Notes: a model not told the origin generated them from the sequence alone. Shown: positions 41,834-51,915, counted from the first letter of the stretch. The stretch: 64,000 bases of DNA from Mycolicibacterium frederiksbergense (GCF_029893345.1 NZ_JARXVE010000007.1:62001-126000), one strand, 5' to 3'. Numbers and translations are program-made.

Positions 41834-42975
41834 TCCGGGCGGACTCGGGTGAACCGGTGCAGCAGCCAGGCCGCGGGGATGGTGAACACCATGGTGAGCA
41901 CGAACAGGTTCAACATCGACCCGGTGTAGACCGGGTCCTGCATCACCTCGACCATGACCAGCTCCATGATCATCAGGTGGATCAGGAAGATCTCGTAGGA
42001 GATCTCACCGAGGAAGACCATCGGCCGAGAGGCCAGAAACCGGGCGTACCAGCCTTGGTCACCGAGCGCCGGGGGCGCCACCAGCAGCGCCGCGACCACG
42101 GCGTAGAAGAACGTCTTGACCAATGCCTCGCTCAACTTGGCCGGTGAAGTGGTCGGCTCCCCCGCGATCGGCGTCGACATGATGAGGTAACACGCCAGCG
42201 CCAACGGCACGCACACCATGGCATAGCCGCGCACTTTGAGCTGGGCCAGCACGGTCAGCGCCATCCCGGCGAGGAACCAGGCCAGGTAGGTGGGCAGCCA
42301 CAGCCGGGCGCCGTCGGGCAAACCGGTGGAATCGTGCACGATCGTCAGCCACACCGGCGAGACCGCGGCCAGCAGCGCCAGGCCGAAGAACAGCAGTCCG
42401 GGCCGCCAGCGCCGCCGGCACAACACCACGAGCAGCAGATAGGCCAGCAGCGGCAGCACCACGTAGAACGCGGCCTCCACTGCCAGGCTCCACATCTGGG
42501 TCAGGCCCTGATGCAGGTAGGAGAACAGGTAGTTGTCGGTGTAGATCTGGGTCAGCGTCAGATTGCGGAACAGGCCGATCCAGGTGTGACCGGGGTTCGG
42601 GCCTGCCGTGCGGAAGTGGTAGATGAAGTAGGCGATCAGCACCGTGACCACATAGGCCGGCATGATCCGTCGTATCCGATGCCAGGTGTAGCGGCGCACC
42701 GACGGCGACCTCCGGCGCGCGATGTCGCCGGCCGCCGCGGCCTTCACCCACGGCCGGAACAACAAGAAACCGCTCAGCACAAAGAAGATCGGCACACCGA
42801 TCTCGGCACGCGAATACAGCAGCCCCAGATATCCCTGCGGATACTTCCCGGTCGTGTAGGCCGCGTGGGTAAGTACCACCAGCAGGGCGGCTACCGCCCG
42901 GATCCCGGTCAGCGATGCGACCCGGGTGGACCCGGATTGCTTGGAGGTGACCGGAAGGCTTTCGGAAACCGTCAC
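41818..42975 (-). CDS. Membrane acyltransferase 3 family protein (Rv1254-type)
   Basis: A 385-residue integral membrane protein of the acyltransferase-3/OafA family. About ten hydrophobic helices. N-terminal motif SLTGIRAVAALLVVLTHAAYT with the family's active H near residue 37, and the RR-containing loop RRYTWHRIRRIMPAYVV. It likely acylates a cell-envelope glycan or glycolipid. The GTG at 42975 overlaps the deaD stop by four bases, so it is translationally coupled to the helicase gene, the same order as in M. tuberculosis. Confidence 0.86.
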   Translation of the reverse strand: MTVSESLPVTSKQSGSTRVASLTGIRAVAALLVVLTHAAYTTGKYPQGYLGLLYSRAEIGVPIFFVLSGFLLFRPWVKAAAAGDIARRRSPSVRRYTWHRIRRIMPAYVVTVLIAYFIYHFRTAGPNPGHTWIGLFRNLTLTQIYTDNYLFSYLHQGLTQMWSLAVEAAFYVVLPLLAYLLLVVLCRRRWRPGLLFFGLALLAAVSPVWLTIVHDSTGLPDGARLWLPTYLAWFLAGMALTVLAQLKVRGYAMVCVPLALACYLIMSTPIAGEPTTSPAKLSEALVKTFFYAVVAALLVAPPALGDQGWYARFLASRPMVFLGEISYEIFLIHLMIMELVMVEVMQDPVYTGSMLNLFVLTMVFTIPAAWLLHRFTRVRPDQSSA

Positions 42976-44714
42976 TTCACCTTCCGGCGCGGCTTTCCTG
43001 GGCGGTCGCGATAATCCGAGCGATCCCGGTTCTCGGACCGGTCGCGATGGTCACGGCGCGGCCCACGTTCCGGCGCCAGATTGATCAGCATGCCCGAGAT
43101 CCGGGTGTTCTCCAGGGCCTTGAGCGTCTTCTGGGACAACTTCTCGGGCAACTCCACCAGCGAGTAGTCCCCGCGGATGGTGATGTGCCCGAACTCGTTG
43201 CGGTGCAGGCCACCCTCGTTGGCGATGGCGCCCACGATGTGTCCAGGTCCGACCTTGTGCCGCTTGCCCACCGAGATCCGATAGGTCGCCAGGCCTTCAC
43301 GCGGCGCACGCGGCGCACGCTCGCCCCGGTCTTCCCCGCGATCCCGATCCCGCTCCCGGCGCTTCTCCGGCGGCGGCTCGGTCATCAGGAACTCTTCGCC
43401 GTTGCGCGATTGCAGCGCCAGCGCAGCGGCGATATCAGCCATCGGCACGTCATTCTCGCGCTCGAAGTCCTCGATCAGCCGGCGGAACAACTCCACGCCA
43501 GGGCCATTGAGCGAATCGGTGATGGAGTCGCGGAACTTGGCTACGCGCTGCGCGTTGACGTCGTCGACGCTGGGCAGCTCGGCTTCGACGACCCTCGACC
43601 GGGTGTGCTTCTCGATCGACTTGAGCAGGTGGCGTTCACGCGGGGTGACAAACAGCAACGCATGCCCGGAGCGGCCGGCTCGGCCGGTACGCCCGATGCG
43701 GTGCACATAGGACTCGGTGTCGTGCGGGATGTCGTAGTTGACCACGTGGCTGATCCGCTCGACATCCAAACCGCGCGCGGCGACATCGGTGGCGACCAGG
43801 ATGTCGATCGTGCCGTCCTTGAGCGCGGTGATGGTGCGCTCACGCTGAGCCTGGTTGATGTCACCGTTGATGGCGGCGGCCGCGAAGCCACGGGCCTTGA
43901 GCCGCTCGGCGACCTCCTCGGTGGCCTGCTTGGTGCGGACGAACACGATCATCGCGTCGCCCTCTTCGACCTCGAGCACCCGGGTCAGGGCGTCCAACTT
44001 GCGCGCGCCGGCCACCTGAATGAACCGCTGCGCGATGTTCTCGGCGGTGGCGGTCTTGGCCTTGACCGTGACCTCCACCGGATCGTGCAGGTACTTGGTG
44101 GTGATCTTGCGGATGGCCGGCGGCATGGTCGCCGAGAACAACGCCACCTGCTTGTACTCGGGGGTGTCGGCGAGGATGCGCTCGACCTCTTCGGCGAAGC
44201 CCATGGTGAGCATCTCGTCGGCCTCGTCGAGCACCAGATAGTCCAGGTTGGACAGGTCCAGGGTGCCGCGCTCCAGGTGATCGATCACCCGGCCCGGGGT
44301 GCCCACCACTACCTGCGCGCCGCGCCGCAGGCCCGACAGCTGCACGGTGTAAGACGCTCCGCCGTAGATCGGCAGCACGTTGACCGCGGGCAGATGCGCG
44401 CCGTAACGGCCGAAAGCCTCGGCGACCTGCAGGGCCAACTCACGAGTCGGTGCCAGCACCAGGGCCTGGGTGTTCTTGCTGGTGGTATCGATCTTGGACA
44501 GGATCGGAATGGCGAAGGCCGCGGTCTTACCGGTGCCGGTCTGGGCCAACCCGACCACATCGGAACCCGCCAGCATGGCCGGGATGGTGGCGGCTTGGAT
44601 AGCCGAAGGCGTCTCATAGCCGACTTCGGCGACCGCCTGCAGTACCGACGGGTGAATCTGCAGGTCGGCAAACGTCGGGGCGGTATCCCCCGAATCCGGG
44701 TCTAGCGAGGTCAT
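42972..44714 (-). CDS. deaD: DEAD-box RNA helicase (DeaD/CsdA-like)
   Basis: A 580-residue ATP-dependent RNA helicase for RNA structure remodelling in ribosome assembly and cold response. Motifs in order: Q motif TPSAIQ, I AQTGTGKT, Ia PTRELA, Ib TPGR, II DEAD, III SAT, V ARGLD, VI HRIGRTGRAG. A C-terminal DbpA-like RNA-binding domain (YRISVGKRHKVGPGHIVGAI) follows a basic/acidic linker, and the tail is RDR-rich. Start at ATG 44714. Divergent from lprE, 87 bases away. Confidence 0.93.
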   Translation of the reverse strand: MTSLDPDSGDTAPTFADLQIHPSVLQAVAEVGYETPSAIQAATIPAMLAGSDVVGLAQTGTGKTAAFAIPILSKIDTTSKNTQALVLAPTRELALQVAEAFGRYGAHLPAVNVLPIYGGASYTVQLSGLRRGAQVVVGTPGRVIDHLERGTLDLSNLDYLVLDEADEMLTMGFAEEVERILADTPEYKQVALFSATMPPAIRKITTKYLHDPVEVTVKAKTATAENIAQRFIQVAGARKLDALTRVLEVEEGDAMIVFVRTKQATEEVAERLKARGFAAAAINGDINQAQRERTITALKDGTIDILVATDVAARGLDVERISHVVNYDIPHDTESYVHRIGRTGRAGRSGHALLFVTPRERHLLKSIEKHTRSRVVEAELPSVDDVNAQRVAKFRDSITDSLNGPGVELFRRLIEDFERENDVPMADIAAALALQSRNGEEFLMTEPPPEKRRERDRDRGEDRGERAPRAPREGLATYRISVGKRHKVGPGHIVGAIANEGGLHRNEFGHITIRGDYSLVELPEKLSQKTLKALENTRISGMLINLAPERGPRRDHRDRSENRDRSDYRDRPGKPRRKVK

Positions 44715-44801
44715 CGAGTGAGAAGTCTAGTGCCAATCGGCGCGCTCCCCCGCCGCGCGCCTGCAGAAGCCCGCGCCGGGGTCACGGTAGGTTGCCCAAC
44801 T

Positions 44802-45344
44802 GTGCAAAAGGGCTCGATGATCGCGGCGATCCTGATCCTCGGCCTCGCCGGCTGCGGATCGGGTGATTCGACCGTCTCCAAGACCCCCGATGCCGGCCCG
44901 AATCCCGCACCGACCACGACGGCCGCGCCGCCCGCGCAGGCCGCCCCGGCATCGGCGCCGCCGGAGGCCGACCCGTGCGCGGTGAACCTGGGCGCCGCCG
45001 CGATCGTCAAGGCCGTCTCCGAGCTGCCCCGCGACCCGCGCAGCAATCAGGCCTGGAGCCCCGAACCGGTGGCGGGCAACTACAACGAATGCGCCCAACT
45101 ATCCGCGGTGATCGTGCGGGCCAACACCAACTCCGAGCACCCCAACACCCGGGCCGTGCTGTTCCATCTCGGCAAGTTCATCCCCACCGGGGTGCCCGAC
45201 ACCTATGGCTTCAACGGCATCGACAAGTCCGCCAGCACCGGCGACACCGTGGCACTGCAGTACTCCGGCGGATTCCACGGGCTGGCCAGCACGGTGAAGT
45301 TCCGCTGGAACGGCAGCGGTGTGGAGTTGATGGGCAACACCTGA
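44802..45344 (+). CDS. lprE: Lipoprotein LprE
   Basis: A 180-residue lipoprotein. The GTG at 44802 gives a signal peptide MQKGSMIAAILILGLAGC with lipobox LAGC. A proline/alanine-rich spacer (about 30-60) is followed by a conserved domain with DPCAVNLG, AVSELPRDPRS, GNYNECAQLSAVIV and VKFRWNGSGVELMGNT, nearly as I recall for Rv1252c. A later ATG (44817) is an alternative that leaves a very short n-region. Function unknown. Confidence 0.85.
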   Translation: MQKGSMIAAILILGLAGCGSGDSTVSKTPDAGPNPAPTTTAAPPAQAAPASAPPEADPCAVNLGAAAIVKAVSELPRDPRSNQAWSPEPVAGNYNECAQLSAVIVRANTNSEHPNTRAVLFHLGKFIPTGVPDTYGFNGIDKSASTGDTVALQYSGGFHGLASTVKFRWNGSGVELMGNT

Positions 45345-45377
45345 GGTCTTGTCGGGGCGCTCACCTACAGTGGCAGC

Positions 45378-48300
45378 GTGTTCGTCACCGACGAAGGCAC
45401 TCCCACGCCGACGGTCATCTACAGCGCGTCGGACCTCGCCGCGGCCGCCCGCTGTGAGTACGCCTTACTGCGTTCATTCGACGCCCGGCTCGGCCGGGGT
45501 CCGGCGGTGTCATCCGATGACGAATTGCTCGCCCGCACAGCGCAACTCGGCGCCGAGCACGAGCAGCGCCACCTCGATGAACTGAGCGCCGACGCCGGGG
45601 TGACAGTGATCGGCCGGCCCGCCTATACGGTGGCCGGGCTGACCACCGCCGCCGAAGCCACCCTGGCGGCGGTGCAACGTCGGGACCCGGTGATCTTCCA
45701 GGCCGCGATGTTCGACGGGCGATTCGCCGGCTTCGCCGACTTCCTGATCTGGGACGGCGAACGCTACCGCCTGCGCGACACCAAACTGGCCCGCTCGGTG
45801 AAGGTCGAGGCGCTGCTGCAGCTGGCCGCCTACGCCGATGTGCTGGCTCGCGCCGGTGTGCCGGTCGCCGATGAGGTCGACCTGGTGCTCGGCGGCGGTG
45901 CGGTGGCCAGCTACCGCGTCGACGAGCTGCTGGCGGTATACCGGCCGCGGCGCGCCGCGCTGCAGACCCTGCTCGACGAGCATCTCGCCGCCGATCCCGC
46001 GGTGCGCTGGTCCGACGAAACGGTGCGGGCGTGTTTCGGCTGCCCGGAATGCCAGCAGCAGGTCCGCGACACCGATGACCTGCTGCTGGTCGCCGGGATG
46101 CGCGCAAGCCAGCGCGCCCGGCTCATCGATGCCGGTATCACCACCACCCACCAGCTGGCCGGGCACACCGGCGCGGTGCCCGGGCTGACCCAGCGCACGG
46201 TGACGGCGCTGGCCGGTCAGGCCCGGTTGCAGGTGGCCCCGCGGTCCGGCGACAAGCCACCGTATGAGGTCGCCGATCCGCAACCGCTGATGCTGCTGCC
46301 CGATCCGGACAAGGGTGACCTGTTCTTCGACTACGAGGGCGACCCGCTGTGGACGGCCAACGGCAGCGACTGGGGCCTGGAATACCTGTGGGGTGTCCTC
46401 GGCGCGGAGGGGAATTTCCAGCCGTTCTGGGCGCACGACCGGGCCAGCGAGCGTCAGGTGCTCATCGATTTCCTGGACCTGGTCCGCAAGCGCCGCAAGC
46501 GTTTTCCCAAAATGCACATCTACCACTACGCACCGTATGAGCGCAGCACCCTGCTGCGGCTGGCCGGCCGCTACGGGGTGGGCGAGAACGATGTCGACGA
46601 CCTGCTGCGCAACGGCGTCCTGGTCGATCTGCTTCCGTTGGTACGCAAGAGCATTCGCGTCGGCACCGAGAACTACAGCATCAAATCGCTGGAACCGCTC
46701 TACATGGGTACCGAACTGCGCGACGGTGAGGTCACCAAAGCCACCGATTCGATCACCGAATACGCGCGCTTCTGTGCGCTGCGCGATGCCGGTCAGCACG
46801 ACGAGGCCGCCACCGTGCTCAAGGAGATCGAGGACTACAACCGCTACGACTGCCGTTCCACGCACCGGCTGCGGGACTGGCTGATCAACCGGGCGTTCGA
46901 AGCCGAGGTGCCACCGCGCGGCCCGCAACCGGTGCGCGACGGGGCACCGATCGAGAAGGCCGACGCCACCGAACGCAAGCTGCTCAGATTCGCCGGCGAC
47001 GGCGTGGAAGCGCGAACAGCCGAGCAGCAGGCGGTGGCGCTCATCGCCGCGGCCCGCGGTTTCCACAAACGTGAGGACAAACCGTTCTGGTGGGGACATT
47101 TCGACCGGATCAACAGTCCGGTCGACGAATGGTCCGACAGCACAGGTGTTTTCGTCGCCGAACGGGCACAGGTCGTCACTGACTGGCACACCCCGCCGCG
47201 GGCCCGCAAACCGCAACGACAGGTCCTGCTGACCGGCGCCATCGACGCCGGGGAGCTGGGCACCGAGGTGTACGCGCTCTACAGCCCGCCGGCACCGGCA
47301 GGCCTGTCCGATGACCCGGACCGTCGCGGCTTCGGCAGCGCTGCGGTCGTCGACTGCAACAACCCGGACGCACCCACCGAGGTACTGATCACCGAACGCC
47401 AACCCAAGGACGGCGAAACCTTCGCCCAGGTACCGTTCGCGCTGACCCCCGGGCCGCCGATCAACACCCGGCCCCTACAGGCATCCATCGACAGCACGGC
47501 GACCGCCGTCGCCGCCGGTCTGCCCAAGCTGCCCGACGACGCGGTGACCGATATTCTGCTGCGCCGCCCACCACGCACCATCAGCGGTCGGGCGCTGCCC
47601 CGCGGCGGTGAGACCGCCGCCGATATCACCGCCGCCCTGTTGGATCTGGACTGCTCCTATGTCGCGGTGCACGGGCCGCCCGGCACCGGCAAGACCCACA
47701 CCTCGGCGCGGATCATCGCCGGGCTGGTCAACGACCATCACTGGCGGATCGGCATCGTCGCACAGTCACATGCGGTGATCGAGCATCTGCTGGATCAGGT
47801 GCTCGACGCCGGGGTGGACGCGGCACGAATTGCCAAGAAACGCAAGGGCGCCGACCCGCGGTGGACTGAAATCGACCAGAACCAGTACGCCTCGTTCATC
47901 GCCGACCATCCCGGCTGCGTGATCGGCGGTACCGCATGGGATTTCGCGAACGAGACGCGGGTGCCGCGGCAATGCCTCGATCTGCTAGTGCTCGAAGAGG
48001 CCGGTCAGTTCAATCTCGCCAACACCATCGCGGTGGCCCCGGCCGCGCGTAACCTGCTGCTGCTCGGCGACCCGCAGCAACTCCCCCAGGTCTGCCAGGG
48101 CACCCACCCGGCACCGGTCGACGACTCGGCGCTGGGCTGGCTGGTCGAGGGCGCGCACACGCTGCCGGCCGAACGCGGCTACTTCCTGGACTGCTCGTTC
48201 CGGATGCACCCGGCGGTGTGCGGCCCGGTATCGCGGCTGTCCTATGACGGTCGGCTGCGGTCATACGAACAGGTCAGTGCGGCAAGGACACTCGACGGTG

Positions 48301-48794
48301 TCGAGCCCGGCGTGCGGGTACTCGGTGTGCCGCACCTGGGCAATTCGACCGACAGTCCGGAAGAGGCCGACGCGATCGTCACGGCCATCACCGGCCTGAT
48401 CGGCACCACCTGGACCGACGAGCACGGCAGCACACCGCTGGGCCAAGACCACTTCCTGGTGGTGACGCCGTACAACGCCCAGGTGACGACGGTGCGCCGA
48501 GCGCTCGACGCGGCGGGGCTGACCGAGGTGCAGGCCGGCACGGTGGACAAGTTCCAGGGCAGACAGGCGCCCGTGGTATTCGTCTCGATGACGGCGTCCT
48601 CGGCCGCCGATGTGCCCCGCGGGATCGGATTCCTGTTGAACCGCAACCGGCTCAACGTGGCGATCAGCCGGGCCAAGTACGTCGCCTACATCGTGCGCTC
48701 ACCACAGCTCACCGACTATCTGCCCGGCCAGCCGGACAGCCTGATCGCGCTCGGTGCGTTCCTGGCGCTCGCGTGTGATACACCCACGGAGTGA
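45378..48794 (+). CDS. TM0106-family nuclease fused to superfamily 1 helicase (Rv1251c-type)
   Basis: A 1138-residue protein. N-terminal RecB/Cas4-like nuclease with RDTK (133-136) and QLAAY (148-152). It carries the iron-sulfur layout of AddB/Cas4 nucleases: C26 before the core and C219, C222, C225 (CFGCPEC) after it. A TM0106-type middle with an RNase H-like/exonuclease segment (DLFFDYEGDP near 310) follows. The C-terminal helicase has Walker A GPPGTGKT (766-773), LVLEEAG near 870, GDPQQLPQV and a motif VI region ISRAK. It likely processes DNA ends. GTG start; its stop overlaps the next start by four bases. Confidence 0.86.
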   Translation: MFVTDEGTPTPTVIYSASDLAAAARCEYALLRSFDARLGRGPAVSSDDELLARTAQLGAEHEQRHLDELSADAGVTVIGRPAYTVAGLTTAAEATLAAVQRRDPVIFQAAMFDGRFAGFADFLIWDGERYRLRDTKLARSVKVEALLQLAAYADVLARAGVPVADEVDLVLGGGAVASYRVDELLAVYRPRRAALQTLLDEHLAADPAVRWSDETVRACFGCPECQQQVRDTDDLLLVAGMRASQRARLIDAGITTTHQLAGHTGAVPGLTQRTVTALAGQARLQVAPRSGDKPPYEVADPQPLMLLPDPDKGDLFFDYEGDPLWTANGSDWGLEYLWGVLGAEGNFQPFWAHDRASERQVLIDFLDLVRKRRKRFPKMHIYHYAPYERSTLLRLAGRYGVGENDVDDLLRNGVLVDLLPLVRKSIRVGTENYSIKSLEPLYMGTELRDGEVTKATDSITEYARFCALRDAGQHDEAATVLKEIEDYNRYDCRSTHRLRDWLINRAFEAEVPPRGPQPVRDGAPIEKADATERKLLRFAGDGVEARTAEQQAVALIAAARGFHKREDKPFWWGHFDRINSPVDEWSDSTGVFVAERAQVVTDWHTPPRARKPQRQVLLTGAIDAGELGTEVYALYSPPAPAGLSDDPDRRGFGSAAVVDCNNPDAPTEVLITERQPKDGETFAQVPFALTPGPPINTRPLQASIDSTATAVAAGLPKLPDDAVTDILLRRPPRTISGRALPRGGETAADITAALLDLDCSYVAVHGPPGTGKTHTSARIIAGLVNDHHWRIGIVAQSHAVIEHLLDQVLDAGVDAARIAKKRKGADPRWTEIDQNQYASFIADHPGCVIGGTAWDFANETRVPRQCLDLLVLEEAGQFNLANTIAVAPAARNLLLLGDPQQLPQVCQGTHPAPVDDSALGWLVEGAHTLPAERGYFLDCSFRMHPAVCGPVSRLSYDGRLRSYEQVSAARTLDGVEPGVRVLGVPHLGNSTDSPEEADAIVTAITGLIGTTWTDEHGSTPLGQDHFLVVTPYNAQVTTVRRALDAAGLTEVQAGTVDKFQGRQAPVVFVSMTASSAADVPRGIGFLLNRNRLNVAISRAKYVAYIVRSPQLTDYLPGQPDSLIALGAFLALACDTPTE

Positions 48795-50143
48795 CTGAAA
48801 CGCTTACCGAAACGCTTGCCGGAATCGTCGGGGCCGGCCATGTCACCACCGATCCCGACGTACTGGACGGCCGCTGCGTCGACCACACCGGGCGCTACCG
48901 CGGCCGGGCATCGGCGCTGGTCCGCCCGGGCAACGCCGAAGAAGTGACCGCGGTGCTGCGGGCCTGTCGCGACGCGGGCGCCTATGTCACGGTGCAGGGC
49001 GGCCGGACCTCGCTGGTAGCCGGAACGGTGCCGGAGAACGACGACATCCTGCTGTCCACCGAGCGGCTCAACCAGATCGGCGCGGTCGACACCGTCGAAC
49101 GCCGGGTCAGCGTGGGCGCCGGAGTACCCCTGGCCGCCGTGCAGCGGGCCGCTTCCGCCGCCGGCCTGGTGTTCGGCGTCGACCTGGCCGCCCGCGAATC
49201 GGCCACCATCGGCGGCATGGCCTCGACCAACGCCGGCGGGCTGCGCACGGTGCGCTACGGCAACATGGGCGAGCAGGTGCTGGGCCTGGATATCGCGCTG
49301 CCCGACGGGTCGGTGGTGCACCGGCACAGTCAGGTGCGCCGCGACAACACCGGCTACGACCTGGCCGCGCTGTTCGTCGGCGCCGAAGGCACCCTGGGCG
49401 TGATCACCGCACTGGACCTCAGGTTGCATCCCAGCCCCACCCACCGGGTCACCGCGATCTGCGGGTTCGCCGATCTGGACGGGCTGGTCGACGCCGGAAG
49501 AACCTTCCGCGATCTGGACGGCATCGCCGCTCTGGAGCTGATCGATGCCCGGGCGAGTGCATTGACCGCCGAACACCTCGGGGTGGCCGCCCCGGTCGAC
49601 GGCGCCTGGCAGTTGCTGATCGAACTGGCCGGCGACACCGACCAGACCGACCGCCTGGCCGACGCGCTGGAGGGTGCCGAGATCTGCGGCGAACCGGCCG
49701 TCGGGGTGGATACAGCAGCCCAGCAGCGGTTGTGGCAGGTGCGCGAGTCGGTGGCCGAGGTACTCGGATTGTTCGGTCCGCCAGTGAAATTCGATGTCTC
49801 CCTGCCGCTGTCGGCGATCCAGGGATTCGCGGTCCAGGCCGCCGACCTGATCGGCACCCACGCCCCGCAGGCCATCCCGGTGCTGTTCGGCCACATCGGC
49901 GAGGGCAATCTGCACCTGAACGTGTTGCGCTGCGCACCGGACGCCGAACCCGGGCTGTATGCGGCGATGATGGCGCTGATCGCGGGCTGCGGCGGCAACG
50001 TCAGCTCCGAGCACGGCGTCGGCTCGCGCAAACGCGACTATGTGGCGATGTCGCGGACCGAGGCCGACATCGCGGCGATGCGCTCGGTCAAGGCAGCCTT
50101 CGATCCGGACGGCTTCCTCAATCCGGCCGTGCTGTTCGACTGA
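48791..50143 (+). CDS. GlcD-like FAD-linked oxidase
   Basis: A 450-residue FAD enzyme of the GlcD/D-2-hydroxyglutarate dehydrogenase type, a distant paralogue of the one at 36591. FAD domain motif VTVQGGRTSLVAGTVP and TIGGMASTNAGGLRTVRYG; C-terminal metal site FGHIGEGNLHLN and the ending SEHGVGSRKRDY...PDGFLNP. The GTG start overlaps the helicase stop (GTGA), an unexpected coupling for a metabolic enzyme and a repair helicase. Substrate unknown; the leading residues are short. Confidence 0.85.
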   Translation: MTETLTETLAGIVGAGHVTTDPDVLDGRCVDHTGRYRGRASALVRPGNAEEVTAVLRACRDAGAYVTVQGGRTSLVAGTVPENDDILLSTERLNQIGAVDTVERRVSVGAGVPLAAVQRAASAAGLVFGVDLAARESATIGGMASTNAGGLRTVRYGNMGEQVLGLDIALPDGSVVHRHSQVRRDNTGYDLAALFVGAEGTLGVITALDLRLHPSPTHRVTAICGFADLDGLVDAGRTFRDLDGIAALELIDARASALTAEHLGVAAPVDGAWQLLIELAGDTDQTDRLADALEGAEICGEPAVGVDTAAQQRLWQVRESVAEVLGLFGPPVKFDVSLPLSAIQGFAVQAADLIGTHAPQAIPVLFGHIGEGNLHLNVLRCAPDAEPGLYAAMMALIAGCGGNVSSEHGVGSRKRDYVAMSRTEADIAAMRSVKAAFDPDGFLNPAVLFD

Positions 50144-50153
50144 ATTTCCTTGC

Positions 50154-50213
50154 GCGAGAAGACGTGTAGGTACCCGATAACGTACGTTCTGGGGTACCTA
50201 CACGTCTTCTCGC
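50154..50213. repeat. Perfect 22-bp inverted repeat with palindromic loop
   Basis: Arm 50154-50175 (starts GCGAGAAGACG, ends GTACCC) is the exact reverse complement of 50192-50213. The 16-nt loop (50176-50191) itself contains the 10-bp palindrome AACGTACGTT (50179-50188). It lies between two convergent genes and can act as a bidirectional terminator, but the arm length exceeds that of an ordinary terminator. Confidence 0.85.
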
Positions 50214-50227
50214 CATAGAAAAAGCAA

Positions 50228-51880
50228 TCAGTCGTCGCGTTCGACCATGAACTCGGCCAGGATGTCCTCCCACCGGTCCGGCCGCTTGGGCACCGGATCG
50301 TCGTGCGCCACGGTGAACTCGACGTAGTCGTCCTCATCGACATCCATCGCTTCGGCAGCCACGGCATCGGAGGCATCCGTCGCGGCCGGCGTGGGACTGG
50401 CTGCTGCCGGGACCCGGCCGGCTCCGAAACCGACCAGGAATAACGCCGCCACCACCCCGAACAGCGCGACGAACGCCGGCAACAGCATGGACTGTGACAT
50501 CGCCGCGGCGAACGGTGCGTGCAGGAACTCCGGCAGTTGGGCGGCCGACCCCTCACCGCGCGGCGCCGCCGAACCGGGCCCCGGTAGCTCAGCGCCGATC
50601 CGCGATGTCATGAACGCCGCGATCCCGGCACTGCCGAGCACCGACCCGACCTGGCGGGTGGCGTTGTACACCCCCGACCCGGCCCCGGCCAGATCCGGCG
50701 GCAGGTTGCGGGTTGCGGTGGCCGCCAACGGGGACCAGATGAACGCCATGCCGACACCCATCACCATCTGCGGCAACAGCAACCGCCAGATCGGTGTGGC
50801 CGGGGTCATGTCCATCGCCAGCCAGGTCAACCCCATCGCCATGGCCGAGAAGCCGAAGCCGATCACCGGCGTCGGGTGCGCCCGGTCGATGATGCGGCCC
50901 ACCACCGGTGCCAGCACCCCGCTGGCGATCGCGGTCGGAGCCGTCAACAGTGCCGAGCGGATCGGCGAGAGCCCGCACACCGTCTGCGCGTAGAACATCA
51001 GCGGCAGGATCATCGCGGTCACCGCGAACCCGATCGTGGCAACGCCCAGGTTGGCCAGGCTGAAGTCGCGATCGCCGAAGATCCGCAGCGGTATCAGCGG
51101 CTCGCGGGTGTTGATCGCCTGCCAACAGACGAACGCCACCATCGCCGCGATGCCGATCGCGCCGGTGGCCCACACCCACGGCGCCCAATCCCGCGATTGG
51201 CCTTCCTGCAGCGCGAACACGATCAGGAACATGCCGACGCCGGACAACACCACGCCCAGCACGTCGAACCGGTGCGGCGCCGTCGGCAGCACCGGGATCA
51301 GCCACACCGCGAGGCCGAGGCCCAGGATTCCGATCGGCACGTTGACGAAGAAGATCCACTGCCAGCCCAGTCCCCCGACCAGTACGCCGCCGGCCAGCGG
51401 TCCGACCAGGGTGGCCACCCCGGCGGTGGCACCCCAGACGCTCATCGCCGCCCCGCGCCGCTCGGGCGGGAAGATCCGGGTGATCGTGGACAAGGTTTGC
51501 GGGGTCAGCAGCGCCGCGCCGATGCCCTGCACCACCCGGGCCGCGATCAGCATCTCGATGCTGCCGGCCAGACCGCACCACAGCGAGGCCGCGGTGAACA
51601 CGGCCAGGCCCGCCAGATAGAGATTCTTGGGTCCGTACACATCGCCCAGCCGTCCCGCGACGAGCAACGGCACCGCATAGGCCAGCAGGTAGGCACTGGT
51701 CACCCAGATCACACCGTCGTAGTCGGCGCCGAGCCGCTCCATGATCGTCGGGTTCGCGACCGCGACGATGGTCGCGTCCACCAGGATCATGAAGAAGCCG
51801 ACCATCATGGCCCACAGCGCGTTCCACGGATTCTCCGCGTGCGGATGCACCGGGTTCCTGGCGTTCACAACTGGGGGCAT
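50228..51880 (-). CDS. DHA2-type MFS drug transporter (Rv1250-type)
   Basis: A 550-residue transporter, with fourteen predicted helices as in the EmrB/QacA group. Motif A GRLGDVYGPK near residue 70 and motif C GPLAGGVLVGG near 155 are present. A cytosolic C-terminal tail of about 70 residues is acidic (DVDEDDYVEFTVAHDDP). ATG at 51880 is preferred; a TTG at 51919 would add 13 residues and overlap the upstream gene. It lies 36 bases downstream of the other MFS gene on the same strand. Probably an antibiotic/toxin exporter. Confidence 0.85.
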   Translation of the reverse strand: MPPVVNARNPVHPHAENPWNALWAMMVGFFMILVDATIVAVANPTIMERLGADYDGVIWVTSAYLLAYAVPLLVAGRLGDVYGPKNLYLAGLAVFTAASLWCGLAGSIEMLIAARVVQGIGAALLTPQTLSTITRIFPPERRGAAMSVWGATAGVATLVGPLAGGVLVGGLGWQWIFFVNVPIGILGLGLAVWLIPVLPTAPHRFDVLGVVLSGVGMFLIVFALQEGQSRDWAPWVWATGAIGIAAMVAFVCWQAINTREPLIPLRIFGDRDFSLANLGVATIGFAVTAMILPLMFYAQTVCGLSPIRSALLTAPTAIASGVLAPVVGRIIDRAHPTPVIGFGFSAMAMGLTWLAMDMTPATPIWRLLLPQMVMGVGMAFIWSPLAATATRNLPPDLAGAGSGVYNATRQVGSVLGSAGIAAFMTSRIGAELPGPGSAAPRGEGSAAQLPEFLHAPFAAAMSQSMLLPAFVALFGVVAALFLVGFGAGRVPAAASPTPAATDASDAVAAEAMDVDEDDYVEFTVAHDDPVPKRPDRWEDILAEFMVERDD

Positions 51881-51915
51881 GGCCCAGCCGACGCTACGGA
51901 CCGGTCGCGACCGGA

